Assembly: GCA_900541045.1 (NCBI GenBank)
Contig: UQID01000021.1
Coordinates: 1 to 44,377 of the forward strand
Reading direction: 5' to 3'
Length of the DNA stretch: 44,377 nt
From: an uncultured Collinsella sp.
GTDB taxonomy: Bacteria > Actinomycetota > Coriobacteriia > Coriobacteriales > Coriobacteriaceae
A program made the translations under genes and the position numbers. The stretch's first letter is position 1. The number at the start of each line of letters is the position of its first letter. The notes under the pieces were generated by a model that saw only the letters and a list, made by a program, of their open reading frames with translations, had not been told where the DNA came from and made no database searches. Shown here piece by piece: positions 1-8,363 of the stretch.

Positions 1-2
1 GC

Positions 3-3000
3 GCCGAATGCTCGCCATCGAAATTTATCGATGGCCTATTTCAGACTGTAATGGGTAGTTCTGTAGAGAATACCGTTGCCGCCGGTAACCAAGCGGTCGT
101 AAAGACGGCTGCCCAGCTGGCCGAGGAGTCGGCAAAGCAGCTCAAGGACGCTCAGGCCGCCTACGATGCCGCCCAGAAGAAGGCCGATGCGGCGGGCCAG
201 TCTCAAAAGCAGGCGCAGCAGCAAAAGAATCAGGCCTCGCAGGCTGTGAGCGACAACGAAATCGAGCAGAACGCAGCAGAAGTCGCCGCGCTCCAGGAGA
301 AGATTGACGAGCTCAAAGCCGCCGTCGAAAAGACCGAGCAGCAGCAGAAGAAGCTGGGCGACCTGAACGATCAGCTCGATCAAGCCAACAAGAGTGTCGA
401 GGATAAGACCCAGGCGCTCAAGGACGCCAAGGCAAAGCAGGATGAGGCCAAGAAGGCCCTCGACGATGCCCAGGCCAAGCTCGAGGCCATGGGTATGGAC
501 GAGTACGAGGCCGCCAAGAAGGCCGTCGAGGACGCGCGGGCAAAGCTCGATGACGCCAATAAGGCCGTTACTACTGCACAGGCCAATCTGGACCAGGCCA
601 AGGCCGCCGAGGCTAGCGCCCAGCAGGAAAAGAAGGACACTGAGGCCGCTCTGACTTCCGCCCAAGCCAAGAAGCAGGAGACTGCCGCTGCTCTCGCAGC
701 CGCAACCACTGCGCGCGATAACGCTCAGCAGAAGCTCGACCAGGCGCAGGCTGCACTCGATGCCGCGACCTCGGGCACGGGTATCGATCTGAACGCGCTT
801 GAGGCTGCCAAGGTCACTGCCGCCAGCGAGCTCGCGACCGCGCAGGACGCGCTCGATGCCGCGACGACTGCAGACGCCACCGCACAGGCGAACCTGCAGG
901 CTGCGCAGACTACCGTCACCGCCGCGCAGGAAAAGGCCAACGCCGCCAACGCTGCTGTGGCATCTGCCCAGTCTGCATACGATGCGGCAAACAAGGAGTA
1001 CAAGGACGCGGCCAGTAAGCGTGACGCCGCGAAGACGGCATACGAGCAGGCCCAGCAGACCGAAGCCGACAAGAAGGCGGAGTACGACCGACTCGTCGAG
1101 GTTCGTCAGCAGAAGAGCAACGAGTTCGATCAGGCTCGTGCTGAAGTAACCGACGCGCATAATGCATACGACGCCGCAAACGCCGAGGTCGAGAAGCTTA
1201 ACCAGCAGATTGCCGACCTCAAGTCGAACATGACCGTAGACCAGAATGTTATCAGCCAGGGCATGTTCGGCTTCATGAACTACATCATCGGCGGCAGCCA
1301 GTTCACAGCCACGCAGAAGTCGAATGCAAGTACTGCCGCGTCGATGCTCATGGGGACGATAGAGAAACAGGACTGGTATGATACTTACGTCGATCAGGAC
1401 ATGTCTCGCGACACCAATCCGCTCTCCTTGGAGCAGATGCGTAACGCCCTGACCTATCTCGATACCCAGAACAACCTCCGCAAGGCGAACGGTCAGTCGG
1501 AGCTTAGCGTCAGCCTCCGCATGACTGCGGCAGCCGCCCTTAATACATCATATTCATCGAACATCTGGGGACACTCGGACTGCTATTTCGATGAAAGCGA
1601 GAATCTTGCAGGCGGCGGTGGAGCATACACCGGAGGCGAGACCGAGGATACGCTTGGCTGGCCATATACCGGTCTCTACACCCAGGAGAAAGAGGCGTTC
1701 GATAAGTACGTCAAACAGTATGGTGACGCACTTGGAAGCCATCGATATGATTCCTACTATATCTACCAGCACTACAACAGCATCTACCATGAGTGTGGAC
1801 ACTATCTAAACATCATCGATGCCGGCGCGAAGGCTATCGGCATCGCGACCGGTAGCGGTAAGAATACCGATTCCGAGGTAACCGTTTTCGACTATAGCGG
1901 AAGCGCGAGCCAGGCCGATTTCACGGTCTCCGAGTTCAAGAAGCTCGTCAACGACTACATCGATTCCGCCTACAATGCAGGCGGCACGCAGGAGCAGAAG
2001 GAGCAGCTAAAGCAGCTTCAGAATAAACTGGCAGAGGCGCAGAAGAACTTCGGGACTGCTGGAACGGCTTATTCTAACGCATTGGATAAGCAAGAAAGCG
2101 CTCGCGATGCCTATACCGCGGCCGACACGAACATGAACACCGCCAAGGGCGAGTACGAGAAGGCTAAATCCAGCACCGCCGCCGCGAAGACGGCATACGA
2201 CGCCGCCGAAGCCAAACTCAAGGGTGTCGACGTCAAGACGCCCCAGACCAAGCTCGACGCCGCCAAGGGCGAGGCCGCTACTGCCCAGGCAGCTCTCGAT
2301 AAGGCAAACGCCACGCTTGTCGATTGCCAGACGAAGGCAGCCGAGGCCGCTGCTCACAAGGCGAAGGCTCGCAGCGCCCGCGACGCCGCCAAGGTAAAGT
2401 CCGATCAGGCCAACGAGGCGTATGACAACGCTACCGCTTCGGTCAAGGACCTTGCCGCCAAGTGCGATGCCGCCAAGACGGATCTTGCGAACAAGCAGGG
2501 CACGCTTAACGATGCCAAGAAGGCCGACGACACTGCCCAGGCTGGCGTTGACAAGGCTCAGGCCGCAGATGTGCACGCCGCGACCGCTCTTTCGGGCGCC
2601 AAGCAGGCAGTTGCCGCCAAGACGCAGACCCTGTCCGACGCACAGGCGAAGGCCAAGGCCGCCGAGGACGAGCTTGCCACCGCAAACAAGGCCTTCGAGC
2701 GCTTCGCCGGTGCCCAGAAGGCGGTCGACGACGCCAAGGCCGCCTATGACGCTGCCGTCGCCGGTGTCGCCGATGCCCAGAAGCAGCTCGAGGCCGCCAA
2801 CGAAGCCGTCGTCGATGCGAACTTCGAGATCGTCAAGGCCAAGGCCGAGCTTGCCAGCGATGAGGCACTCAAGGCCGATCTTGAGGCTGTCGACCATAAG
2901 GCATCCCTTGCCGCGGGCACAACGGGCAACGAGAAGCTGGTCAAGCTGAACGCTGCCTACGCTCGCTATAAGGCCGCCGTCGATGCCGCCGCTGGTCTCA

Positions 3001-3341
3001 AGACTGCTCTGAGCGATGCCGATGCCAAACTGTCCGATGCCAACGACGCCTATGCCGCCGCGCTTGCCGAGCTTAACGATGCGAAGGATGCCCTGGCTGC
3101 CGCTCAGGCCGAGTACGACAAGTATCATCCCAAGGCCGAGCCGCAGAGCAAGCCTCAGGCCAAGCCCCAGGTTACGCAGGTCGCCGCAAAGGCCCCCGTT
3201 GCCAAGAAACAGGCTGCGCCTGCCGCGCTCGCCCAGACCGGTGATGACTCCGCTCTTGCGGGCGAGGTGTTCGTCATCGGCGGTATCACCCTCGTTGCCG
3301 CGGGTGTGACGCTCGGCGATCGTCGTCGCAAGCAGATGTAG
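3..3341 (+). CDS. Sortase-anchored coiled-coil surface protein with a CAP/SCP domain (5' partial)
   Basis: Large secreted or surface protein, cut by the left edge: the frame is open from base 3. The first internal ATG (51) has no Shine-Dalgarno sequence and no signal peptide follows it, so the true start lies outside the window. Numbering from that Met, residues 1-400 and 640-1040 are Ala/Lys/Asp/Glu-rich heptad-like coiled coil. The stretch encoded at about 1430-1980 looks like a CAP/SCP (cysteine-rich secretory protein) domain: it has an ENLAGG segment and a GHYLNIID...AIGIA segment. The C-terminus has a Pro/Lys/Gln-rich wall spacer, the sortase-like motif LAQTG (3228-3242, Ala in place of the usual Pro), a hydrophobic segment and a basic RRRK tail. 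This order fits a peptidoglycan-linked fibrous adhesin-like protein. The ligand is unknown. A terminator follows. Confidence 0.8.
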   Translation, partial: AECSPSKFIDGLFQTVMGSSVENTVAAGNQAVVKTAAQLAEESAKQLKDAQAAYDAAQKKADAAGQSQKQAQQQKNQASQAVSDNEIEQNAAEVAALQEKIDELKAAVEKTEQQQKKLGDLNDQLDQANKSVEDKTQALKDAKAKQDEAKKALDDAQAKLEAMGMDEYEAAKKAVEDARAKLDDANKAVTTAQANLDQAKAAEASAQQEKKDTEAALTSAQAKKQETAAALAAATTARDNAQQKLDQAQAALDAATSGTGIDLNALEAAKVTAASELATAQDALDAATTADATAQANLQAAQTTVTAAQEKANAANAAVASAQSAYDAANKEYKDAASKRDAAKTAYEQAQQTEADKKAEYDRLVEVRQQKSNEFDQARAEVTDAHNAYDAANAEVEKLNQQIADLKSNMTVDQNVISQGMFGFMNYIIGGSQFTATQKSNASTAASMLMGTIEKQDWYDTYVDQDMSRDTNPLSLEQMRNALTYLDTQNNLRKANGQSELSVSLRMTAAAALNTSYSSNIWGHSDCYFDESENLAGGGGAYTGGETEDTLGWPYTGLYTQEKEAFDKYVKQYGDALGSHRYDSYYIYQHYNSIYHECGHYLNIIDAGAKAIGIATGSGKNTDSEVTVFDYSGSASQADFTVSEFKKLVNDYIDSAYNAGGTQEQKEQLKQLQNKLAEAQKNFGTAGTAYSNALDKQESARDAYTAADTNMNTAKGEYEKAKSSTAAAKTAYDAAEAKLKGVDVKTPQTKLDAAKGEAATAQAALDKANATLVDCQTKAAEAAAHKAKARSARDAAKVKSDQANEAYDNATASVKDLAAKCDAAKTDLANKQGTLNDAKKADDTAQAGVDKAQAADVHAATALSGAKQAVAAKTQTLSDAQAKAKAAEDELATANKAFERFAGAQKAVDDAKAAYDAAVAGVADAQKQLEAANEAVVDANFEIVKAKAELASDEALKADLEAVDHKASLAAGTTGNEKLVKLNAAYARYKAAVDAAAGLKTALSDADAKLSDANDAYAAALAELNDAKDALAAAQAEYDKYHPKAEPQSKPQAKPQVTQVAAKAPVAKKQAAPAALAQTGDDSALAGEVFVIGGITLVAAGVTLGDRRRKQM

Positions 3342-3407
3342 CGTTTCGAGCGTAGTTTCTGCAGCGAACTTCAATTCATAACGGGACCGTCTCGTTAGCC
3401 AAACGAT

Positions 3408-3449
3408 AAGGCCGGCGCGCTGTTAAATGCAGTGCGCCGGCCTTTCTTT
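3408..3449 (+). terminator. Intrinsic terminator after the surface protein gene
   Basis: A 13-bp GC-rich stem (3408-3420 with 3432-3444, one G-T pair) is followed by TCTTT. It lies 66 nt past the stop codon. Confidence 0.8.
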
Positions 3450-3460
3450 GCGTTGGTATA

Positions 3461-3499
3461 AAAAGCCCGGTCGGTAGCCGCGAAAGCTACCGACCGGGC
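3461..3499 (-). terminator. Intrinsic terminator of the OPT transporter gene
   Basis: Perfect 14-bp inverted repeat (3465-3478 with 3486-3499). Read on the minus strand, the hairpin is followed by TTTTTAT. It ends the leftward OPT gene and sits back to back with the terminator of the rightward gene. Confidence 0.8.
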
Positions 3500-3540
3500 A
3501 AGCCGTAGGCAATATGGTTGCCGTCGAGCAGCTGCTCAGC

Positions 3541-5244
3541 TTAGCCCAGTAGGCTTAAGCCCACGGAGACAAACGCCAGGATAACGCCGACGATGGACTC
3601 GCCGCCCAGCAGGCCGCTGGCAACGACCAGACCCTGTTCCTGGAAGGCGGCGTCCTTGGCAGCTCTCTCCTCGTCAGAAAGACCAGCGGTGGCGTCGCGG
3701 TGGGCGGACCACTTGTCGTAGGCGAGTTTGACGCAGGAGCCCAAGAAGGCCGTGAGTGACATGTAGAACGGCAGGTACACGCCCAGGCCGATCATCATGG
3801 CCGGAATGCCGAACCAGTACATGACGATGCCGGCGATAAAGCCACCTGCGAACCACGGCACGCTCGGGATGCCCGAGACCATGGTGGCGACCACGCTTGC
3901 CTGCGCGGCCACAAAGCTCTTGTCGGGGCCGAAGGCGTCCGGACCATAGGCGGTGACGAGCGCGACCATGACGGCGGCAGCGACCAGGGCGCCCACGATG
4001 CCGCCGATGGCCTGGCCGACCCACTGTGCACGCGGGTTGGTGCCCAGCACGGCGCCGGCCTTGAAGTCGTTCATGACGTCGCCCGCAAGGCCGCACGCTA
4101 CGGCCACGATGCCGGCGATAAAGAACAGCTTGACCTGAGCGAGCTGCGCGAAGGCGGCAACGATGAGCATGACGATGAGGCCGAAGATCTCCATGGGGTC
4201 GATGCCCGTCTGGCCGCAGCTCTGCGCACTCATGATGGTGGTGACAAAGGTGAACAGCGTGACGATGACGGCCGGGACGGGGCCAAGGTCGAGCACGATG
4301 GCGATGATCACGGCGATGGCGGCAGCGCCCAGGCCGATGATACCGGCGTCGAGTTTAAGGGAGCCCGAGATGAGCGACTGCTCGTCGGTGTCGGTGGAGC
4401 TGTCGGCGGCGAGGCCGCGGACGATACTGGCGACCTGCGGCAGGATGTCCTTGAGGACGACGGCGACGCCAAAGCCCATCATGAGGCCCATACCCAGGGA
4501 CTTAACAATGCCCTGTGCGGTCATAACGTCAAACAGACCGGCAGCGGTGCCGCCGACGATGATGCCAAAATTGCCCAGCAGCGCGCCGGCAAACCAGAAC
4601 GCGACGGGGGCGAAGCCCACAAGGAAGCCGACGGAGAGCAGCATGGGCGAGTTGTAGATGGCAAAGGTCACGCCGGGGATATTGAGCGTGCACAGCATGC
4701 TGGGCACCACGCCCAGAGCGTCGCGCAGCACGCTGTAGATGCCGGCGATGGCCATGGAGCCAAAGAGCTGCTTGCCGGTTTTGCCGCCGGCCTCGGTTGC
4801 GCGCAGGGTCTGAGCTGCGGCGTTGCCGGTGGGGAACTCAAGCGCGGCGTCCACGATAAAGTGACGGTGGATGAGCGCGGTGGCCAGCAGGCCCAGGATG
4901 GTGCCGGCGAGTGCCACGATAAACATGTCGAGCCAGCTGATCTGGTCGGCATATCCCAGCATCCAGGCGCCCGGGATGGTAAACGCCAGGCCGCCGGCGA
5001 CCATGGCGCCCGCGGACATGATGGTGTGGGTGACGTTGGCCTCGTTGAGGCTGGCATTGCCCATGAGCTTAAGGAAGAATAGCGAAATGACGGCAGCGAA
5101 GACGATCGGCCAGGGGAGAGCGCCCATCTTGAGGGCGGTGTAGGCCGAGCTTGCCGTGATAATCACGCAGCCAAGGACGCCGATGACGACGCCGCGCAGC
5201 GTGAGTTGCCCGCGCATCGAAGCGCGGTTCGAGGGATTGCTCAT
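3541..5244 (-). CDS. OPT-family oligopeptide transporter
   Basis: Polytopic inner-membrane protein of 567 aa, almost entirely hydrophobic segments joined by short loops. It matches the OPT/YSL family, which imports small peptides or metal-chelator complexes, probably driven by protons. Visible family traits are the N-terminal RGVVIGVLGCVIITASSAYTALKMG segment (residues about 17-41), a TGNAAAQTL motif in the first cytoplasmic half, and a NPRAQWVGQ segment in the second half. The ATG is preceded by AAGGAG on the minus strand, which fixes the start. It is monocistronic and divergent from coaX. Substrate cannot be read from sequence; peptides are the default guess. Confidence 0.88.
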   Translation of the reverse strand: MSNPSNRASMRGQLTLRGVVIGVLGCVIITASSAYTALKMGALPWPIVFAAVISLFFLKLMGNASLNEANVTHTIMSAGAMVAGGLAFTIPGAWMLGYADQISWLDMFIVALAGTILGLLATALIHRHFIVDAALEFPTGNAAAQTLRATEAGGKTGKQLFGSMAIAGIYSVLRDALGVVPSMLCTLNIPGVTFAIYNSPMLLSVGFLVGFAPVAFWFAGALLGNFGIIVGGTAAGLFDVMTAQGIVKSLGMGLMMGFGVAVVLKDILPQVASIVRGLAADSSTDTDEQSLISGSLKLDAGIIGLGAAAIAVIIAIVLDLGPVPAVIVTLFTFVTTIMSAQSCGQTGIDPMEIFGLIVMLIVAAFAQLAQVKLFFIAGIVAVACGLAGDVMNDFKAGAVLGTNPRAQWVGQAIGGIVGALVAAAVMVALVTAYGPDAFGPDKSFVAAQASVVATMVSGIPSVPWFAGGFIAGIVMYWFGIPAMMIGLGVYLPFYMSLTAFLGSCVKLAYDKWSAHRDATAGLSDEERAAKDAAFQEQGLVVASGLLGGESIVGVILAFVSVGLSLLG

Positions 5245-5354
5245 ATAGAACTCCTTTGCGTATATCCGCTTCCCCCGGGAGCGCCGCTACGGATACGGCG
5301 CGGGAAGTCGGGTTACCAAGGGCCGCCGCGTGAGCTCGCGCGCGACCGCGCACC

Positions 5355-5409
5355 AGTATAACCGCAAGCTAGTCATTTCGGGATGACTGGTTTAGGTAGG
5401 CGATATACT
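5355..5409. promoter_or_regulatory. Divergent promoter region between the OPT gene and coaX
   Basis: A TATACT -10-like hexamer occurs on the minus strand (5355-5360) and another on the plus strand (5404-5409), facing outward. Between them is a perfect 6-bp inverted repeat, AGTCAT-6-ATGACT (5371-5388), placed where one regulator could affect both genes. The -35 elements are weak, so this is tentative. Confidence 0.35.
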
Positions 5410-5436
5410 GCTGGGCAGACGAAAGGAGCGCCGACG

Positions 5437-6288
5437 ATGCTTAATGGGTGCGCATATATATTGACGGTCGACGTGGGCAACACGTTCATTCGCTTTGGCC
5501 TGTTTGCCGAGGATTCGGCCGCGGCGCAGGAATGCCCGCTTGCGACGTGCGAGATCACCACGCCGTCGAGCATCACAGCAGACGAGGCGCGCATGCGTCT
5601 CGCTCAAGTCATGGCCGCGCTAGCGGCCGATGCGGGCATGCCGGGTGCACTCGTTCCCGCGGCCGCAGTGCTGAGCTGCGTGGTGCCGGCGCTCGAGCGC
5701 CCGTGGAAGACGGCGCTTTCCCGCATCTGCACGGGGCGCGTGCTCACGGTGGGGCCGGGACTTAAGACCGGCATGCCCGTCCACTACGACGACCCGGCCG
5801 AGATCGGCCCCGACCGCATCGCCGACGCCGTGGCGGCCCGGGCCGTTTACGGCTCTCCGTGCATCGTGATCGACCTGGGCACTACGACCAATATCGAGGT
5901 CATCGACGCGTGCGGTACCTTTGTGGGCGGCGTCATCGCGCCGGGTCTGGCGCTCGGCGCCCGCTCGCTCTCGGCCGCTGCGGCGCGTCTGCCGCAGGTC
6001 GAGCCTTCGGCGCCCACGCATGTGATCGGCCGCAACACGCGCGAGGCCATGCGCTCGGGCGCGGTCTTGGGCGAGGTGGCACGCATCGACGGCATGCTCG
6101 ACATGGTGCTCGCCGAGATGCGCGCGACCAAGGCTGCGGGGGAGGGCGATGTGCCCATCGTCATTACCGGCGACGACGCCGAGGCGCTCGCGGCCCTTGT
6201 CGGCCATAGCCTGACGGTCGACGACGCGCTGACGTTGCGAGGACTCGCCGAGCTCTACCACATCAACCAAAAGCCCCGCCGCGTGTAA
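5437..6288 (+). CDS. coaX: Type III pantothenate kinase
   Basis: Phosphorylates pantothenate with ATP, the first step of coenzyme A synthesis in the cytosol. The 283-aa protein has the ASKHA-fold signatures of CoaX: DVGNT at residues 12-16 (phosphate loop), GPDRIADA starting near residue 124 (pantothenate and catalytic region, Asp126), and IDLGTTTNIEVI near 145 followed by GGVIAPGL. AAAGGAG at 5422-5428 places the start at 5437; an in-frame ATG at 5383 lacks a ribosome site and lies upstream of the -10-like box. Type III kinases are not inhibited by CoA and often prefer NH4+ or K+ (family knowledge). A terminator hairpin follows. Confidence 0.93.
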   Translation: MLNGCAYILTVDVGNTFIRFGLFAEDSAAAQECPLATCEITTPSSITADEARMRLAQVMAALAADAGMPGALVPAAAVLSCVVPALERPWKTALSRICTGRVLTVGPGLKTGMPVHYDDPAEIGPDRIADAVAARAVYGSPCIVIDLGTTTNIEVIDACGTFVGGVIAPGLALGARSLSAAAARLPQVEPSAPTHVIGRNTREAMRSGAVLGEVARIDGMLDMVLAEMRATKAAGEGDVPIVITGDDAEALAALVGHSLTVDDALTLRGLAELYHINQKPRRV

Positions 6289-6326
6289 AAGTGAGGGCGC
6301 CGGCGGGACAAACGCCCTCACCTTTC
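6287..6326 (+). terminator. Intrinsic terminator after coaX
   Basis: A 9-bp perfect stem GTGAGGGCG (6291-6299) / CGCCCTCAC (6313-6321) is followed by CTTTC. The T run is short, so it may be inefficient. Confidence 0.55.
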
Positions 6327-6372
6327 ACCTGCTACAATGGGTCAAACTATTGCGATTACGGAGGTGTCTGCC

Positions 6373-6897
6373 ATGTCGGACGATCTTCATCAAACTTCGT
6401 CAGGCAAGCGCCTGGACGTCATTAGCTGGGACGAGTTCTTTATGAGCGTGGCCATCGCCGCGCAGCGCCGCAGCAAGGACCCCAACACGCAGGTGGGTGC
6501 GTGCATCGCCAACACCAACCACCGCATCCTTTCGGTGGGCTACAACGGTACACCCTCGGCGCTCAACGACGACTTTTTTCCGTGGGGTACGAGCGACGAC
6601 CCGCTGCAGGACAAGCACAACTACGTGGTCCATGCCGAGGCCAACGCCGTGCTCAACTACCGTGGCTCGCTCAAGGACCTCGAGGGTTCCACGGTCTACG
6701 TCACGCTGTTCCCGTGCCACGACTGCGCCAAGATTTTGGCTCAGGTGGGCGTGGGCGAGGTTGTCTACCTGGACAACAAGTACGCCGACACCGATGACGG
6801 ACGCATCAGCCGCCGCATCCTCGACTCCTGTGGCATCAGCTACCGCCAGGTCATCGTCGATGTTCAGATTGGTACCGGGGGACAGGCTCGACAGTAA
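6373..6897 (+). CDS. dCMP deaminase family protein (ComEB-like)
   Basis: Zinc-dependent deaminase of 174 aa that probably converts dCMP to dUMP for dTMP synthesis. The zinc site is complete: HAE at residues 87-89 (His87 ligand, Glu89 proton shuttle) and PCHDC with Cys115 and Cys118. NTQVGACI and the GYNG loop near 57-60 fit the deoxycytidylate deaminase branch rather than free-nucleoside deaminases. GGAGGTG at 6360-6366 selects the start at 6373 over an in-frame ATG at 6337. Neighbours do not share its pathway. Some Gram-positive homologues are called ComEB from their locus; no competence gene is present here. Confidence 0.88.
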   Translation: MSDDLHQTSSGKRLDVISWDEFFMSVAIAAQRRSKDPNTQVGACIANTNHRILSVGYNGTPSALNDDFFPWGTSDDPLQDKHNYVVHAEANAVLNYRGSLKDLEGSTVYVTLFPCHDCAKILAQVGVGEVVYLDNKYADTDDGRISRRILDSCGISYRQVIVDVQIGTGGQARQ

Positions 6898-6926
6898 TCA
6901 TGCGTTGCCGCTATCTGACGACGAAC

Positions 6927-6960
6927 GCAGCTCAAAGAGCCCCGTCCCAAATTGACTACT
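6927..6960 (-). repeat. Dispersed intergenic repeat, copy 1 (AGTAGTC...GGGAC type)
   Basis: Read on the minus strand it begins AGTAGTCAATTTGGGAC, then GGGGCT, a short GCTC-TTT-GAGC hairpin and TGC. It matches 39891-39924 almost base for base and more loosely 25959-25990. It lies 30 nt after the dCMP deaminase stop, in reverse orientation. Confidence 0.6.
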
Positions 6961-7069
6961 CGTGAAAGTCGCGTCTGCGCGCATGGACGGCTCGTGAGCG
7001 GGTACATGGCTGTAGTAACATAGCTTCTGTCCGCGGGCGTGCCCGCGTTATTGTGAGAAAGGAGCCCCT

Positions 7070-7348
7070 GTGGCTGTTAACGAAGAGCTGCTTAAGAAGG
7101 TTCTTGAAGAGATTCGTCCCAACCTGCAGGCCGATGGCGGCGATATGGAGTATGTGGGCGTCGACGACGAGGGCGTCGTCAAGCTGGAGCTGCAGGGCGC
7201 CTGCGCCGGCTGCCCCATGAGCTCGCTGACCTTGTCTATGGGCATCGAGCGTATCCTGAAGGAGCACGTGCCCGGCGTTACCCGTGTCGAGCAGGTCAAT
7301 GCCTCCGGCGAGACCGACGACCTGTACGACGAGTACGCGCCGTTCTAA
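7070..7348 (+). CDS. NifU C-terminal domain Fe-S cluster scaffold
   Basis: Small (92 aa) cytosolic Nfu-type protein that carries and delivers Fe-S clusters. It is only the NifU C-terminal domain: LQADGGD near residues 19-25 and the cluster-binding CAGC pair (Cys45, Cys48) in GACAGCPMS. Translation starts at GTG (7070), chosen because AAAGGAG lies at 7058-7064 and no in-frame ATG is better placed. A short GC hairpin (7032-7038 with 7041-7047) sits just upstream. No SUF genes are visible in the window, so it acts apart from the main assembly operon here. Confidence 0.9.
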   Translation: MAVNEELLKKVLEEIRPNLQADGGDMEYVGVDDEGVVKLELQGACAGCPMSSLTLSMGIERILKEHVPGVTRVEQVNASGETDDLYDEYAPF

Positions 7349-7457
7349 GATGCGAAAGCTGCGGACGGTACGCTCCGCATAGACGTTACGCCCAAATATG
7401 CGACTGCGAGTGTAAGGCCCGCGGCCGCATTTGTATGTAGGGAGTAGGAGGGTCGAC

Positions 7458-8279
7458 ATGCTCAACGACTTCTACCATATGCTTGATCCCGTCGCGATTT
7501 CGGCGGGGCCTATCACGATTTACTGGTATGGTCTGGCCTATGTGGTCGGCGCCCTGCTCACGGCGGTTGTCATGTACCGCACACAGCGTCGCTGGGGCTT
7601 TAACATCACGATTGATGACCTGACGAGTGTCGTGGTCGGCGTGGTCTTTGGCCTCATTATCGGTGCGCGCCTGTTCTACGTCGTCTTTTACGGTGATGGC
7701 TACTACTGGGCGCACCCGCTCGAGATCTTTGCCACCAACGAGGGCGGCATGAGCTTCCATGGCGGCCTGGTGGGCGGCATTATCGGCGGCATCATCGTGT
7801 GCCGCATGTATAAGCTCGACGCATGGACTTTGGCAGACCTTGCCGTCATAGGCGCGCCGCTGGCCTTGTGCCTGGGCCGTTGTGCCAACTTTGTCAACGG
7901 AGAGCTGTGGGGCAAGCCGACCGATCTGCCCTGGGGCGTGGTCTTCGGCGGCACCGCGGGCGATATGCCGCGTCACCCCTCCCAGCTCTACGAGGCATTT
8001 CTTGAGGGCATCGTGCTCTTCTGTATTTTGCAGGTGCTCAGTCGCAAAAAGCCGCTACTGCCCCAGGGTACGTTTATGGGCGTGTTCGTGATGGGGTACG
8101 GCATCGTTCGTTTCCTCGTCGAGTTCGTGCGCGTGCCCGACGCTCAGCTGGGCTACCTGCTGGGCGGCGTGATCACCATGGGTCAGCTGCTGAGCCTGCC
8201 GCTTGTGATCGCAGGCATCGTGCTCATTATCTTTGCCCGTCGCCGCAACCGGCCTCAGCGCGTCTACCTCGACGCCTAA
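7458..8279 (+). CDS. lgt: Prolipoprotein diacylglyceryl transferase
   Basis: Inner-membrane enzyme that transfers diacylglycerol from phosphatidylglycerol to the lipobox cysteine of prelipoproteins. The 273-aa protein has the family signatures: SFHGGLVGG with His101, the central GRCANFVNGELWG (Arg141; usual form GRxGNFxNGE), and HPSQLYEA after it. About seven hydrophobic segments fit the known topology. TAGGAGGG at 7445-7452 fixes the ATG at 7458 rather than an earlier in-frame one. Downstream of the stop is a 17-bp perfect stem-loop described separately. Confidence 0.95.
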   Translation: MLNDFYHMLDPVAISAGPITIYWYGLAYVVGALLTAVVMYRTQRRWGFNITIDDLTSVVVGVVFGLIIGARLFYVVFYGDGYYWAHPLEIFATNEGGMSFHGGLVGGIIGGIIVCRMYKLDAWTLADLAVIGAPLALCLGRCANFVNGELWGKPTDLPWGVVFGGTAGDMPRHPSQLYEAFLEGIVLFCILQVLSRKKPLLPQGTFMGVFVMGYGIVRFLVEFVRVPDAQLGYLLGGVITMGQLLSLPLVIAGIVLIIFARRRNRPQRVYLDA

Positions 8280-8283
8280 CCAT

Positions 8284-8326
8284 CAGAACCGCCACAAAGG
8301 GGACAGGCACCTTTGTGGCGGTTCTG
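8284..8326 (+). repeat. GGGACAGG-loop stem-loop, element A
   Basis: Perfect 17-bp inverted repeat (8284-8300 with 8310-8326) closing a small loop around GGGACAGG, four bases after the lgt stop. No T run follows, so it is not a standard terminator. It shares only its loop core with elements at 10549, 13167, 15827 and 38654. Confidence 0.8.
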
Positions 8327-8363
8327 CCGCGGATATCAGGTTTTAGAAAGGCTTTTTTGGACT

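Noticed and set aside
36..1160. Long reverse-strand open frames opposite the surface protein, groEL, murE/HAD and lysS (also 2007-3374, 19969-21624, 34503-36788, 42256-44358)
   Set aside because: They are antisense shadows of GC-rich, codon-biased genes: no ribosome sites, low-complexity Gly/Leu/Arg translations, no family resemblance. The last one even starts in the adapter.
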